Source: Tubiluchus corallicola (lineage: Eukaryota > Priapulida > Priapulimorpha > Priapulimorphida > Tubiluchidae). From it: a stretch of 64,000 bases of DNA. The notes under the pieces are model-generated. The model was not told the DNA's origin. It made no database searches and worked only from the letters and a program-made list of their open reading frames with translations. The stretch lies in contig JAQGDQ010000313.1 of NCBI GenBank assembly GCA_030141605.1, positions 1 to 64,000 on the forward strand. Direction: 5' to 3'. Position numbers and translations under genes: made by a program. Below are positions 46,974 to 61,003 of this stretch, one piece after another (the first letter of the stretch is position 1; every line of letters begins with the position of its first letter).

Positions 46974-49525
46974 GATTATCAACAGAACAAAGTGCTAATA
47001 AATGTAGGTCTATTATAGACTGCGATCATCTCCTTAAGGCGATTATAAGAATAACAGTAGAATCATAAAGATTGACAAGAATAGTATGGGTGGTTATGTG
47101 ATTCGAGAAGCCATTAAAAACAAGTAAAACATTGCATATATCTTACACCGAAAGCACTAAAAACATACATAAAACGATGCATTTCACTACAATTGACGGG
47201 AAAATGTCGAGAATGGTGTTCTTCATCGACACAAAGAAGACGATAAAGAAGAGCAAAGATATTCAAAATTTCCAGGTTGTGTGCCCAGAAACTCAATAAA
47301 TTGTTATAATGCGCCAAAAACACACTTTATGCACGTTTAAAATCGTTTTAAAATGTAGCAACAATATCAAAGCAGTATTCTTAAATGGTTGAAATACATA
47401 AGCTCATTCATAAAATACATCATAATATAAGTTTCACCTTGTGAGCCAGTAATAGTGTAAAGGTTAGAGCAAAAATATATAATTTTTCGTGATGCACAAG
47501 AATAATTTAAATTAATTACCTAATTATTTACTATTTATTCTTGAAAGGGCAGAAATATGTGCGTGTTTGAAAATAATGTTGCATTGCCGAATTTATAAGG
47601 TGATTTCATTTATTGTGCCACTTATTTTAGTTATGCTCGCAAGCAACAGTTAATTACAATTTAGGGAAAAATATGATTTACTGGATAACTAAATGATGTG
47701 CTCTTGTGCTTAATACACTTTCCTATACTAGAAGCACCTCGTAGTATTGAAATATGCATGAGATAATGCCATTCTACACAAGTTGTCATTGAGGATAAAC
47801 GGCTTAAGGAAAATCTACTCATTATTGGCATGAATGGCACCATATAATTCAAATCATATTTACCACTAATTAATGACAGAATAGTGAGATGACAGCAGCT
47901 GCTGAAGTCGCGGAGCAACAAAGGCATAAAGGCTTCGACAATTTAACGAAAAAACAGCTTGCTATATTGATTTCTGTTCACGGCCATTTTTGTCACGAAA
48001 GAACTATACACGAAGTATGTAGGTCCTATTATAAGAAATTAATGTTTAACTTTACTAGAAAAACACGCGTACTACTAATATTTTCCCAAGACTATTTGAT
48101 ATTTGATAATTCATTATTCCACTCACAAAGTACCTATTACAGATTAGTAACCTAGAAATAGGCAAAAAATTGAAATATAAATCTCGGAATTATTGTACTA
48201 TTAATACAGTAGTTAATATTAATATAAAATTTCAGAAAATTGGCAATGATTTTCCATTATAAGGATTTTATATCAATTGTTATGCACGATATATAGTTGG
48301 GCAAAAGTGTAAAGCATAGAAATAAAATAAAAATTGGTTTTAATCCTTTTAAACCAAAATTTAATCTGAAAATCCAGAATTTTTTTTAATTAGTTTAAGA
48401 AATAATGCGCCAAGAAAATTTAATACTGTGACAATACGTACAAAAATCTCCTAATCATATTGTTGTAGATGGGCAATTTGTATTTGGTACGTTCATGATG
48501 ACATGCATTCCATCAATAAAGTAACAGTATTAAAATGGCTTTCTTAATGAATTTTCCTCTCAAAGTATATACACATAGCAGACCTAATCAATGACTCAAT
48601 GTCATGTTCAGACTTCAGAGGCTGAATTCTTTTCTTCGAATTAATAGCTTTAGCAAGAAAAACACGTCAGGCTATTTGAAGAGAGAAGCCTGTATTTACG
48701 CAATACCTAGTCACGCCATTTTTATTCGATTGAATATTTTATATTAGAAATGGAGCTATTTATCCGTTGATATAACATTGCAAAAGTTGTGGCTTCACAG
48801 TGTAGAGAACATAATGTGTTGAATGACGTGTTACATGTTATTAAAAAACGTTAAGCGGAAGTCCATTTATCTACATTTTTTCAAATGTTATAGAAGCAAC
48901 CTTGAGGAAAAATAATAAGTTTTTGTAATTACATGAGCATTCAGGATAAAAATAAGCACGCTCTCCTCCTTGAACACGAATAAAACGTTTACAAATTTCT
49001 ACATAGTTTGTGAAACTTTCGTTTAAAGAAGCGTCCACTGAACAAAATGGGAAGATGTATGCCTAAAATTTTAAAATAGTTTTTTAATGTTTTGGAGACT
49101 TTTTGCTTTCACTGGTATTAACAATTAATGACTTTATATTGTAGGTATAAATTGATGTTCTTTAGTCTAAATTGATGTTCTGCCATTGTAGATGCTGTCG
49201 TTATCACTGTTACTATCCCATCTCGTTGTTGTTGCTATCCATCTCGTCGTCGTCATCGTCATGGTTGTATGTTCGTTCATTTGTTTATTTTGCTACTTCT
49301 GTACCTGATGTTTTTGCTATCGTTGCCATTGTTGTTGACGTGATAACGATGACGATGGTGATGATGATGATGATGATGATATTAATGTCGTACTTGTTAT
49401 AATATTAACCGTTTTTCGGTATTTCATGCAGTTCATATAGTCTGCTGCAAAGTGTAGGCAGTACGCGCACACATGTTGTTGTGATGCACTGGCCGAAGAC
49501 ACACACGCACGCGCGCACGCATTCA

Positions 49526-49527
49526 CT

Positions 49528-49578
<51 letters not shown>

Positions 49579-49579
49579 T
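49526..49579. repeat. (CA)n microsatellite
   Basis: CACACA run with one AAAC interruption, preceded by CACGCGCGC-type units from about 49500. It gives a Cys/Val frame on the minus strand. Confidence 0.9.
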
Positions 49580-51934
49580 GTCATTTGATACATTTGTTGG
49601 CCTAATGTAAATAATTCTAGAGCATTGCCTATTAAGTTGTTTTGGTTTGACGGATAAAAATTACGAACTAAAGAGGTTAGTCTTGAAGGTATTTGTCTTT
49701 TATCTTATGATAGTTGTCATCATGGCTAAACTTTCTTTTCCGTGCGCTTCTTTACTGGGAATACAACGCCACTACGTCATTACCTGAAATTTGAAGGATC
49801 AGCAAGGTGTGTGGAGACCATCCCCACCTCCACATTGTCAAACGATTTCCATTAAATTCCTTCTGGGCATGACGTCACTTGCGCAGTCGTCTGGAAGAAA
49901 AAATCTTCACATTTACTGTGTTTTTAGTTCTGCAAATGCTAGAAAAGCTGGTTTCATTGCAAAAACATACAATATCAACATAGTAAGAACATCACCAAAA
50001 TACTGAAATACAATGTAGTTTACTGAAACTGCATATTGAGCACGTGCGATCACTTAAATGTTAAAAAGGATTTCTCATTTGGTCGCAGTATGTACAACAG
50101 AGCTGGTTAACCAAAATTAAAATTCACGCACAATTCCAATTTTTTTACAACTCACACTTAACTATAACTGTCGGATCAAGCTGTAATTTTAACCTGCCTC
50201 ACAGTTTTATGTTATATATATAATTATGATGTTTCGTACAGTATGTTTGATTTTGATTGTGTGTGTACAAGATGATTAACAATAATTTGTATAAGTTCAC
50301 CTACGAGTCTGAGTTGCTGCTCATATTTGGACATTTAAAACATTATAACCTATGTAACCGAATCGTATTTACTGTTGACACGTTTTCAACTGTAAATGGT
50401 TCGACTTTCAACTCGCACGATCAAATAATTCTAATAATATTTTGCGATTCAAGGTAGGCCCGATTTGAGGTTTTAGTGGCAGCTGGAGCTATTATTAACA
50501 AATAGCCAGGAAATCAGGTTGGCCAGTCTAAAATATATAAACTGGTCCGATCTGAGCAGTTAGACTATAATGAGTTAACAGCTTTAACGCTGATATGACA
50601 TATGCATTTCGTGTCAAGCAAAAACTGTGTTGCAGATGAAATACCGATCTTGGACGAGTCAACTTTGGTTGATAATTAAAACTGCTTTATCAAAAAAAAA
50701 CAAAAAAAACAATGAAACTGCTGCGCGCATATTATTAATTTTTTCAACCTAGAGCAAAATCACTAGAATGTAATTCAATGAGTTGCTAATAACTGGCCAG
50801 AATGTCTGATATCAGACCATGAACTGCGCGTTACTTGTCATATTCAATCAGACACTTACTCTATCACAACTCTATAATTAGTAATAAGGTTACATGGCTT
50901 CACTGGCCAGCCCTGGCTTTTTTCCTGTGCTTACAGGAATAGTTGTACACAGGCAGTTCCAAATCCAAATAAAGAAATTCGCGATAGTCAAGCAAAATCA
51001 GTCTTTGATAATTATATTAGTGATGAGGGCTAATCACTGAGGACAAATGAATAGAAACTTGCTCAGTGAACGTTTTCCAAATGGCGATGTCAGACAGTTG
51101 AAACGCCAGAGTTTAAACTAAAAGCACCAGTTTGTAGCATCATTATAGACATTTGACTTTCACATTCTATTTTCTAGTTTGGAAATTTTGATTCTCGAAA
51201 ATTCGGTTCTAGAGCTAAAATTACTCCTTTATATTGATTATTTGCTCTGCTCACTGCAACATTCAAATTAAGTAGACGAGAAAATGATTCTATAAAAGAA
51301 AAAGTAGCAAATTAATAACTAACAGCAATGCGGACACTAAAAAGTTGCATTTACAGTTTATAACTACGTGCAAAGAAATCGGACATAAATTTTCGTTTGA
51401 ATTATTCTATTGTTTCAATTTTACGTTATGAATTTTTAAAATCTTCTAAAGTGAGGCTTATGACAATACTCTAGTTGCTCAATAATAGGGCTTTATAATC
51501 ATCATCCCCAATTCTGTGCAGCCAATTCGCTCGTCGTCACAACCAATAATAAGACTATTAGCACTCGCTAAGTCAAACCGAATAAACTCAAATTAGGTAT
51601 TACCTGACATTAGTACAGTGAGAATTCCTTTGATGTGCCGCCAGGTTGTAATTAACTCCACAAATTTAGCTGGGTTTTAATGCACGCCAGGGGGTGTTTT
51701 CGTCGAGACCGATGCGGTTCGTGAATCTAGTTAATACGATGATTTTTTTACCCAAAAATTCTGCCGTTTTCACTGAATGTAACAACTACTCATTGGCCGA
51801 TAGAGAAACAATAATATCATACCTAAAAGAATTACTGAACAAAGAAAATCGATTTATTTGTTGAACTTATTAATAGCCAGCAAAGTCAAAGAACAGCTCA
51901 GCTACAAAAATCCCGCCGCCACGGAAAATCCCGC

Positions 51935-52200
51935 TACTTAGTCAATCAGTCAGGTAATTAGTCAGATCATTAGTCAGCCAGTCATCAGTTAGCCATCCAA
52001 GCAACTTGATCAACTTTAAGCCAAATAGCCAGTCAAATGGCAACGTTTACATTTATTCGTTTGCACGTTTCATTCATTCATTCAGTCAGTCAGACAGTTA
52101 ATGATACAGTTAGTCAGATGATCACCCAATTGAGACCCAAAATCCGATTAAACCTCCACCAACCAACCGACCGACCGACCAAATGACCATACGACAAACA
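51935..52200. repeat. Degenerate tetranucleotide-rich zone (AGTC, CATT, ACCG units)
   Basis: Short runs of TTAGTCAG, CATTCATTCATTCAGTCAGTCAG and ACCAACCAACCGACCGACCG follow one another with unique spacers. It looks like an old microsatellite cluster broken by substitutions. Confidence 0.7.
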
Positions 52201-52855
52201 GTTCAATAACTTATTTGTCAAAAAGCAATCAAGTAAACAATTAGTTGCCTAGCAATCTGTTGCGCCAGGCCGATCACCTGGAGCGAATGAAATGTAAAAA
52301 AGCATCAACTAACTTTAATATCGACCAATTACACTGAAGTCTAGTCATATTGTCGATAGTGCAACAATATGATAAAAGCATTTCTGTCTACCTCCCATAA
52401 ACACACAGTCACACCTCGGTAACACATTAGCAGCTCGCCAAATGTGTTTATGATCTTTCTACGAATCGTTAATGTAAAGCACAATTTCAGTTCTGACGGA
52501 AAACCGCTTTCCTGCGCCCACAGATTTAAAGCCAGATCAATGAGAAAGAAGAGCGAAAAAAGAACCTGTAACGAAACATGACAAAACCACGGAAAATATC
52601 ACGTTTATCATTCTCCTAACATAAAATCAGTAATATAAATTAGAAATGTCGGAATTTTTTCATAGAATCAATATCAGCTAACTGCCCAAAGGAACGGCTA
52701 TTTTTATTTATAAAAATTATATTATTATTGGCCTATTTACTATATAAATAAAATACATAAATATGAATTAATTGTCTTTTCATTCATTGCTTTATTCATC
52801 TATTTATTTATTCGGATATTCCAGTGGATGGATTGAGTCATGCATAGACGGATGG

Positions 52856-52912
52856 ACGAATGAATGAATGAATGAATGAATGAATGAATGAATAAATGAA
52901 TGAATGAATGAA
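52856..52912. repeat. (GAAT)n microsatellite
   Basis: About 14 GAAT units with a single AAAT interruption. It produces a repeated His-Ser-Phe-Ile frame on the minus strand. Confidence 0.95.
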
Positions 52913-53402
52913 TCGCAAGAGCGAAAGAGGGAATAACGAACAAAAACCGTTATATGAAGACCAAATACAAATGAGTGCAGCTGGTTCATTTATGATATTA
53001 GGTCTGTGCTTGCGCATGTCTAATGACTTCAAAGATTCATTGTAAGATTTCAAAAATTTTTAAGATGCGCGTGTTTTTCATGCGCAAACAGATTACATAA
53101 AACGTGCTTGGGAAATACACCATAGTAATAGTGGCATCAGTGAATCAGGGCAATAATTACGTATCCTGTTGTCGGTGACTCAGCCTAGTTTGACAAACTA
53201 CTCAGCAATTACAACGTGTCCTGATTCATGCAAATAACAAATGAAAATCCCAAATCCAAATCCAAAACAACAGTCTCACAAATCGAAAATTGTTCAATCT
53301 GGCGGAAGTAGGTTGAGGATAAGCCTATACAGTAGGCAGACATTGCAATGATAAGTAGTAGCAGCTGGGCTGGAGTCTGTTTACTGTAATCTGTGTATAA
53401 TG

Positions 53403-53531
53403 CTATTTTTGGCTTCCTCCCCAGCGTGCTGTGTGGAAAACTTGAATTCGTCAGCAGAGTTTTAGTGGGTTCAGTTCAGTTCAGTTCAGTTCAATAATAA
53501 GACTTGTAGAGTGTGTACATTTTTTTGCAAA
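53403..53531 (+). promoter_or_regulatory. Presumed 5' region of the light-chain gene with CArG/MEF2-like box and (GTTCA)5
   Basis: CTATTTTTGG at 53403-53412 is one base from both an SRF CArG box (CC-A/T6-GG) and a MEF2 site. Both factors commonly drive muscle and cytoskeletal genes. It lies about 120 bases before the ATG. Five perfect GTTCA units occupy 53469-53493. Neither the start of transcription nor factor binding is shown. Confidence 0.35.
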
Positions 53532-54203
53532 ATGGAAGAAAAGGGAGATAAGTCGAAGGCGTCAGTCAAAAAGAAAAAAACAATTATGCAAAAGAAAAGG
53601 GCACAAAGAGTGACTTCAAATGTCTTTGCTATGTTTGATCAACCTCAAATACTGGAATTTAAAGAAGCATTTAATATGATAGATCAGAACAGAGATGGTT
53701 ACGTAGACAAAGAGGATCTTCACGATATGCTAAATTCTCTTGGTAAAGAAGTGACGGATGAATATTTAGAAGAAATGGTTGGACAATCACCAGGTCCTTT
53801 GAATTTCACAATGTTTTTGACTTTGTTTGGTGAAAAGTTAAACGGAACTGATCCGGAGGATGTTATAAAGAACGCTTTTGCTTGTTTTGATCATGACCAG
53901 AAAGGTGTGGTGAGTGAGGATTATCTGAGAGAATTGCTAACCACACTTGGCGATCGGTTTAGTGACGAATACGTCGATGAAATCTTCAAAGAGGCGCCAA
54001 TAAAAGGTGGAAACTTTGACTATGTAGAATTTATTCGCATTCTTAAGCACGGAACGAAGGAAAAAGACGAAGAGCAGGTTATCAAGCCAGGCCAGCAGGA
54101 CGCGGAAATGGTAAAGCCAAAAACATCAAAATCAAAGACGGATAAAACAGGACATGTTGATGCATCAAAGCCTCCAAAATCAGGAAAAACTATTAAAAAT
54201 TGA
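53532..54203 (+). CDS. Myosin regulatory light chain, non-muscle/smooth-muscle type, 223 residues, intronless
   Basis: The protein is an EF-hand regulatory light chain that binds the neck of a class II myosin heavy chain. The ATG at 53532 (AAAATGG context) is chosen because upstream in-frame codons have no ATG. Its phosphorylation site reads [15 protein letters not shown], with T28 and S29 matching Thr18/Ser19 of vertebrate light chains, so kinase regulation is likely. EF-hand 1 ([12 protein letters not shown], 51-62) keeps a good metal loop. The later EF-hands are degenerate as usual ([12 protein letters not shown] keeps part of one). [33 protein letters not shown] and [12 protein letters not shown] are near-identical to vertebrate sequence. 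After the usual end ([12 protein letters not shown]) there is an extra Lys/Ser/Thr-rich tail of about 42 residues, and the N-terminus is about 10 residues longer than usual. No intron interrupts the frame. Confidence 0.95.
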   Translation: MEEKGDKSKASVKKKKTIMQKKRAQRVTSNVFAMFDQPQILEFKEAFNMIDQNRDGYVDKEDLHDMLNSLGKEVTDEYLEEMVGQSPGPLNFTMFLTLFGEKLNGTDPEDVIKNAFACFDHDQKGVVSEDYLRELLTTLGDRFSDEYVDEIFKEAPIKGGNFDYVEFIRILKHGTKEKDEEQVIKPGQQDAEMVKPKTSKSKTDKTGHVDASKPPKSGKTIKN

Positions 54204-54288
54204 GAATCAGTTTAGGTTATTGTTAAAAAGATGGTTTTTGTCATATACAATTATATCACTGAATTCCGTTTCAAAAATAACTGTTGTG

Positions 54289-54294
54289 AATAAA
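54289..54294 (+). terminator. Candidate poly(A) signal of the light-chain gene
   Basis: AATAAA occurs 86 bases after the stop codon, in the sense strand. No downstream GT-rich element was assessed. Confidence 0.5.
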
Positions 54295-57200
54295 AGCATG
54301 ATGATGACATTAATAAGATTCTCTTACAGCATTTACAGAAAGTAATATCAGTTTTTATTAATAATTCCATCATTATTAATATTTGTTGCGAAAAGTCGTT
54401 ACAGTAATTGACGATTAGATACTTAGTTTGGGTTTTCATTGCTAATTGTTTAAAAAATGTCTGGCCTTTGGCTTCATACAGTTGAAATCAACCGTTGCAA
54501 TAAAGCGTCATTTAAGTAGTAGTGAAAATCCTAGCTACACAAATCTTTGTTTGTCTATCGTATCTAGAATAATCCTTATTCGTGTAGGTAAGCTGTTAAC
54601 ACACAAAAATGTTCGTTGTATTGATGCAGTTAACCCCATAAAATGCTCTAAAACGAATGTCATTATGCTAATAGTGCCGTATCATTTGCAGAATGACTAG
54701 TAGTGAAACGTATAGCTTGTCTCAATTGTGATACTAGTATAACTTCAATACCTGATCCATTTACTTTGTTAGATAAATGTGATAGTTACTAAAGCGAATG
54801 ATATTCATTGTGATATATACAAAAATTTGTCAAAGCACTTTGTCTGCATCACATTTTAAACCATGGTAAATGTTGTTACTATACTACCTAAAACGAACTT
54901 GCATTCCCAGGCTAGCTGGTGTTGTATTTTATGTTCATTTATAACGTTTAAATTTAAAAAGAAACAGTTTTTGGTTACGATTTTTTAAAATTATCAACAG
55001 CAGTTAATTGTTGTCTATTATCCAATTTAAAAATCACATTTTTTAACAACAAGAAAATCGAAAATCTACATCATTAGATTACAAATATTTTTAAGCATTT
55101 TGTTAAATTGTCATCTTATTAAAAGACATCACTTTATTATTATTATTGTGTTAAAATTGAATCCAAGAGTATAGGTAATGCAAGAAACTGCATAACATTA
55201 CATTAATGTTGGAGTTCCTGAGACGAGATAAACTGTACGTACGGAAATGTTAAAAGATTGTAAATGGTAATCTGAACTTAAACTGATCCTAAGACTGATT
55301 CAACTGCTAAGCAGAATCTAAAGCAAGTCACAACTGTGGATTTTTAATGTTTCTCTATTACAATGTTATTAATGGCGCAACACCCTTTCTAGGTTTTCTC
55401 TTTCACCACACAGCAGTCTATATGTCAGCACTTTCATGAAACCGATATAAAGGGCGGTTTACGAGTATCGCATGATGGCTACAGTTTTCATTTTGTGGAA
55501 ATGAAAACCTTATTGCTGCTTTTTATGACACTATATGATTTAGCGATCTTTATTGTTGCGTTGCAGGTGCTTGAGTTACTAAACAGAGATTACAAACGAG
55601 TTCACTCAGTTGTGGGTACAACTGTACAAAACTCTATTATAAGTTAGCTTTATAGATTAACTGTAACATAAATGTCTTCTAATTATGAAAAATATATTAT
55701 TATAACTAAATACAAGAAGTATTCGTTCTCCGCTTTAATGTTTTTGCATTTAACACGATGTTGTCATGTTGATAAACATAATCTTACCAGATGCCTTCCC
55801 AAATGTGTCATTTACATTCTTTGTATTTTGGAAAAAATTGTTTCAAAAAATAATTGGAAAGCCATAAGGCTTGTGATGTACCTGCTCAATGACTCTGCAA
55901 AATGATATAAGAGCCAACTGCATACATTTAGACCTATCCCTTATCCATACAAGTTCTCAAATCTCAGTCACCAAATTGTTAGGCCTTAAATGTAGTAGGT
56001 AGTTGCGACAGAATTGTAAAAAACACCTACAACAATCACATTAGTTGTTCAAGAAAATTCAGTAAAGTGTAGACAATGTATATTACGTTAGTAATAGTTA
56101 TTAAAATTATATTACGTTTAGTTTTCAGAATTAGCATTTTTTAAAGAATTGCAAGTTTCAAAATTGAACTTTTGAACATGCAAATTAATTGCTAGGGTCA
56201 GGTTTCGCGCTTTTAATTAAAATCTAACTTTTCTGTTCATAAATCAAATAAATAAATATATATATATAAAGAACAAAATTCTTAAAGAATCACCAACCAG
56301 AGTTGTGCATTATTTCAACTTTTACTAAGAGTGTTTGCATATATTACAAGATAAATTCTCAGTGCTCCAACACAACGTCGTCAGTATTGACTTGCATCCC
56401 ACAACAGCAACAAATCCACCGAGCACAGGTGATAATACCCTGTCTTTCTGACTCAGGATTGAGGAAACCATTAATCAACACAAGTCCATATAAACGTGTT
56501 GATTGCAGCCTTTATGGCACCCAGAGGTCTGATTATAAGCCTCTCCGTCGTGAGCTGCGTACAGCGTTGTCTATAAAAGACAACAGGAAGGGCGTTGCAG
56601 AGTAATGGGGAATTTTTGTTATTGACTCTGCCGAGAAAAGCCCAAAGATTCATCACTGAAACGGCGATCATAACAACAAAAAACATTCTCACAGCTTGAC
56701 ACGCGCGTGGAGAAAATCGACTAGACAGACAAAAGTCTCGCTCACACTCATTTGGCAATGGCAGCATAGACAACAACTTGCCAAAAATTTATTCTGGCGT
56801 ATAGGATTTAACAGTCCTGCGTTCGGTAAAAGTTCGTTGTGGTTTTCTTTCTAGATAAGAAGTTTCTAGATTATTCTAGATTATTTCGATTACATTTTTC
56901 AATATGTACACCGCATAAAACTGAAATTTCGTGGTGGTTTTATTATAAGTGGTACAATGGGTGCCAAAAAGATATTTTTCACTCAAGTACTTGCACAAAT
57001 ATGAGGTCTTTTCTTCTGAAAATTAAATAGAGAACAATAATTTATAAATGGGATGCTGGAAATCATATTTCACGTTCTCGAATCTTTTGTTCTACTACTG
57101 CTGTGCTGTGAAAGAGTCGATGTAATACATCGTAGACCAAAATATACAATACTTAAACAAATACTGCGCGTATTGTGCTGAAACTTTTTAAAAGAACAAT

Positions 57201-60200
57201 TTTAATTCTTAATTCTCTAAGGTTCACTAGCTTAAAAGAATTTTATCAATTGACTGCTGATGTCGCACGTGTTGAAATGGATAAAAATTTGAGAAAAAAC
57301 GTTTCGCTTTTAACAAAAACAAAGTTAAAAACCGTGACCACTTGTTAGTTAAACTCTTTCTATTTGTTCTGTGAATAACTTTCTGTAGTTGCTGAGATTT
57401 CGTTTGGTTAAAGGATGGAATTTCCAAGACAATTATGTAGTCACGAACAGGCTACACTCAAAACTCGTGAAGTATTCAAGCACTGCTTTTGAAAAATTCG
57501 CATCAAGGCTCACAAAATTCTGAAGTTAACTTTTCTTTTGACGACATGGTCTGGTAAGGCTAGTCTTCTCGCGAATGAGATTTCTAGAATTGTCGATTCA
57601 GATACCACCTGTTTTCATTAACATTTCAAACGTCGGAAATTTTAGACAATTTTTAAATGTGACATCATGTTTTTTATCCGACATATTCTGAAACAGCGGT
57701 CTTTGCTACTGCTTAAGATAAGAAAACAAGCAAATTCTGTAACCTAGTGAAACAATATGAGATTTCAGAGGCCGTTTCTACGATATAGAAACATTACTAC
57801 ACGTGTAATCTTCCTTACTATAAAAAAATCCGTGTGTTTCTAGATTTTGATTTATTAATCATGTTTTAATTTAGTTGTAGTTTTATATTTGGCTTGATGC
57901 AATTGTACTTATTGGCATGATAGCCTACTGACAAATCATCCTGTCACTAGGGAGACATTTGAAAACAATTCTGTCCACATCGCACAAAGCGGTTACTGTA
58001 TCAACTTACGATATAACTAGTAAGAAAACACCGCTAATTTGTTTTTCACAGCAACAATTATTTTTTAGTATGTCTTATAGTATAGATCTGCAAACATAGT
58101 TAAGAGTTATTCTTTGTGCAAACATGTTGGTATTTTTAAGTGAGAGATAATATCATTAGGATCATACGAACTTTTTTTTTGGGGGGGGGGGATATTCGTG
58201 TGTTTGCATTAATGGAGTTACCAATGCCTATACCATGCAGTGGATGTAGATAAATACTATGTAGATAAAAAATTCCTTAATGAGCGTGATATTTTGCTTT
58301 TACACTACACAAATTTCACTGCTCAATCCGCGAAATTGTGGCAGGACTGGTTATGATACAGAATACTAGGTTGACAAATAATCCTCTGTAGCCCTTGCAT
58401 AGAGTAAAAACGATGTATTGTCAATGGTTAAATGATAGCTCTTTTACCAGTTATTTGCACATTTTATTACTGTTTGCACCATAGATAGTAATCCTAGTTC
58501 AAATCATGGTCAAGCTCTAATCTTTTAATACTTCCTTTTTTGATAAATGACGTAACACTGTTAATGAGTTAATAGGCTCACTTTGACAATACTCAGGCTA
58601 CTTTTGTTGCGATGGCTTTATGCTTATGATGGTAAGCTGACCATGTAACAAATGCCACGGTATACCATGAGATGATCTATTGCATACATTTTGTTTTGGA
58701 GTTTCTTGCCTTGACAGCAAAACAGAATGTTGTTCCCTGCAATAATCCGTAGTTGCTGGCACACTGAATAGGAGAATGGGCATAAACATTTTTGAGGTTA
58801 AAAACAAAAATAATAATTCTTAAACTTACATACATTTGTAAAGGGCGACCAGGAACAACTTAACGAGAAAACGTAGCAGCTTTTCTCAGGTGCTACTTTA
58901 TTATAGACATACAAAAGAACAATAATATAAATTTAACAAATAATTTCCTGCTCATACCACCGTTTCATATGTCACCAACCCCTGACAGTGTACTTCTTTA
59001 TAGGAACTACAACTTTGCGATTTAAAAAGACCATGAACTGGGGTATCCTGCTGCCCGCAGATGTGCGATGAATAGTTTATGGTTACAGTATCACCGTAGT
59101 TCTATTCTATTCATGTTCTGTGTTACATGCAACATAATTGTAATGCAACTATATGCGTGCCTTAGGGCGTTAACTTAGGCCTTCTTAAATATGCCTGGTG
59201 TTGATAGATCGGTCTTAGCAAGTCCCAAACTTTTATTATAAATGAAAGACATGCGCAAAAAAGGAATTTCTTTGTCCAGCGAGTGTTTGTGTTCTAAATT
59301 CTCGGCAATCTTTTTTCTCAATGCTGACATTACTCTAAAATATTTACATCATATTGTTCAATGCCTGTCACTCACCACGAATAAGAACTTCTTAATTTAA
59401 ATACGTTGATTTACGTAATATAACCTACATAAGCCAAGTCACTTTTGGATACAAATATATAAAAGAGAAAACTTTAAATGACTCTAAAAACTTATAAAAA
59501 GTACTAAAAAATCATGTTAGGTAGATAGAATAAATGAACAAAACCTTTTGAAGTTGTGGTGTAAAGTAACGAAATTATAAAAAAGTCAAGATGCGGGGAG
59601 CCAACAAACTCAATACCTCATAAAGGGAGTATACCATACAACTTAGTAGGTTTATATACTAATATAATATGGAGCCCTCATGGTAGCCTTATAATTACTA
59701 TTAAAAGTTATGAGAAAAATGATAGCAAGCAATACCTGAATCACAATCATGGTAAAAATTAATCATCTGTCTCCCCAAGCACGTTAAAAATGTATCCGCA
59801 AGGCGTCCAAGCGCTAGCACGTATCTTCAATGACGCTCCAAGTTCATTCACTAAAATTGCTTAAACTATTAGCAATGTTTGATACTCCAACGAAAAAAAG
59901 GGAATAAGCATAGAAGAGTTTATGAATTTTAATCTATAAAAAAATCCAGTTTAAATACTCTACAATGCTATATTTATATCTGCCTGGCAAGAAATTTATA
60001 TTGCGTAATCTTTTGCCAGATAACGCATGATTGGTAACGCAATCCCCGTACAGAAATATCAACATTTTCTGATCGCTTTATGCCAGTATTGTATCAGTTA
60101 TACTATCAGTAGTGCATCATAAGCATGTTGCAGTAGGTAGCGCTGCCATTTTGTACAAACTAAGTGGTTCTCAAGTTACAGTGAAAGTTAGAAACCAAAA

Positions 60201-61003
60201 ACTCTTTGTAACAGCCAATCTATGGCTCTAGCACGACAAAAAGGCCAACAACGCAACACTAACAAAATGTTTCCAAATGAACTTTTGTTTGGTAACCTAA
60301 CTACTTGCTTCAAATGTATAATGCATAATGTGTGGTAGTAAACAACGTATTTACAATGTAACAAGTATTTTTAGTTTCGACCCAGTAGTCTTTAATAATT
60401 TCTCATTTTGCCAGAAAATTTTTCACATTTGCTCTTTGTTGTTTATTATACTAAAATATTAATAACTGTCACACAAAAGATACTGTTATTAATTTAACCC
60501 TTTCGTCGTTGCTGTCGTCATCACTATCGCCACTGTTGCAAGCACTGTCAACGTCAATATCTTCTCCTGTTGTACAAGAAATTTTCATTTTTTTTAGTAA
60601 AATGACACCTGCTGGAGCTACGTAAGTACAGCAAAGCGAACAAAAATTGTACTACGTCCGAACAGTAAGCTCAGCCTAATCTCGTTAGAAATTCGCTTTT
60701 TGTTCATCCCACTACAAACTCTGTGAGATAATAGCTATACTTGAAGACAAATAGTGCCCACCACACTGGAACTAATCATGAAACTGATGCTACTCTAGCC
60801 AAGTATCACTGTTTCCACTTTAGCCATCTGTGTGGTTTAGACAATTCAGCTGTATGTATTGTATACCTCAGTTAAATGGTGTATGCTCGTCAGGTGGGTT
60901 TTTGGTTTCGAAGAATAAACATTACTAAACAATTTTGATTGCCTATAATTGGCGATTAAATGTCCTGAAGATTAACAACGACATCTTATAGACTTCAAAA
61001 AAT
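54295..61003. other. Long stretch without a recognised gene
   Basis: Short open frames occur (for example 54446-54700, 56303-56605 plus, 56471-56776 minus, 58598-58807 minus) but none carries a motif I recognise. At 58172-58191 a T9 run is joined to a G11 run. A short acidic minus-strand frame of 40 codons (starting ATG near 60597-60590, with DIDVDSACNSGDSDDDS) is noted but unsupported. Confidence 0.45.
58172..58191. repeat. Poly(T)-poly(G) homopolymer junction
   Basis: Nine T followed by eleven G. Such junctions are unusual in this AT-rich DNA and may also be prone to sequencing error. Confidence 0.9.

Larger units (their letters stand above)
46974..53402. other. Long stretch without a recognised gene
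   Basis: This covers the 5' flank of the THSD1-like gene and the upstream flank of the light-chain gene. I see no exon with recognisable motifs. Simple repeats are a GAT run (49350-49382), a CA run (about 49526-49579), a GAAT run (52856-52912) and a degenerate CAGT/ACCG-rich zone at about 51935-52200. The plus-strand frame 47889-48155 (KGFDNLTKKQLAILISVHGH) looks somewhat protein-like but matches nothing I know. Confidence 0.5.

Noticed and set aside
53511-53531. Upstream extension of the light-chain frame
   Set aside because: The upstream codons start at GTG, not ATG. The ATG at 53532 has good context and matches the family start.
60478-60597. Short acidic minus-strand frame (about 40 codons)
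   Set aside because: It is driven by a GTC/ATC-rich tract, with no domain and no splice context that I can support.
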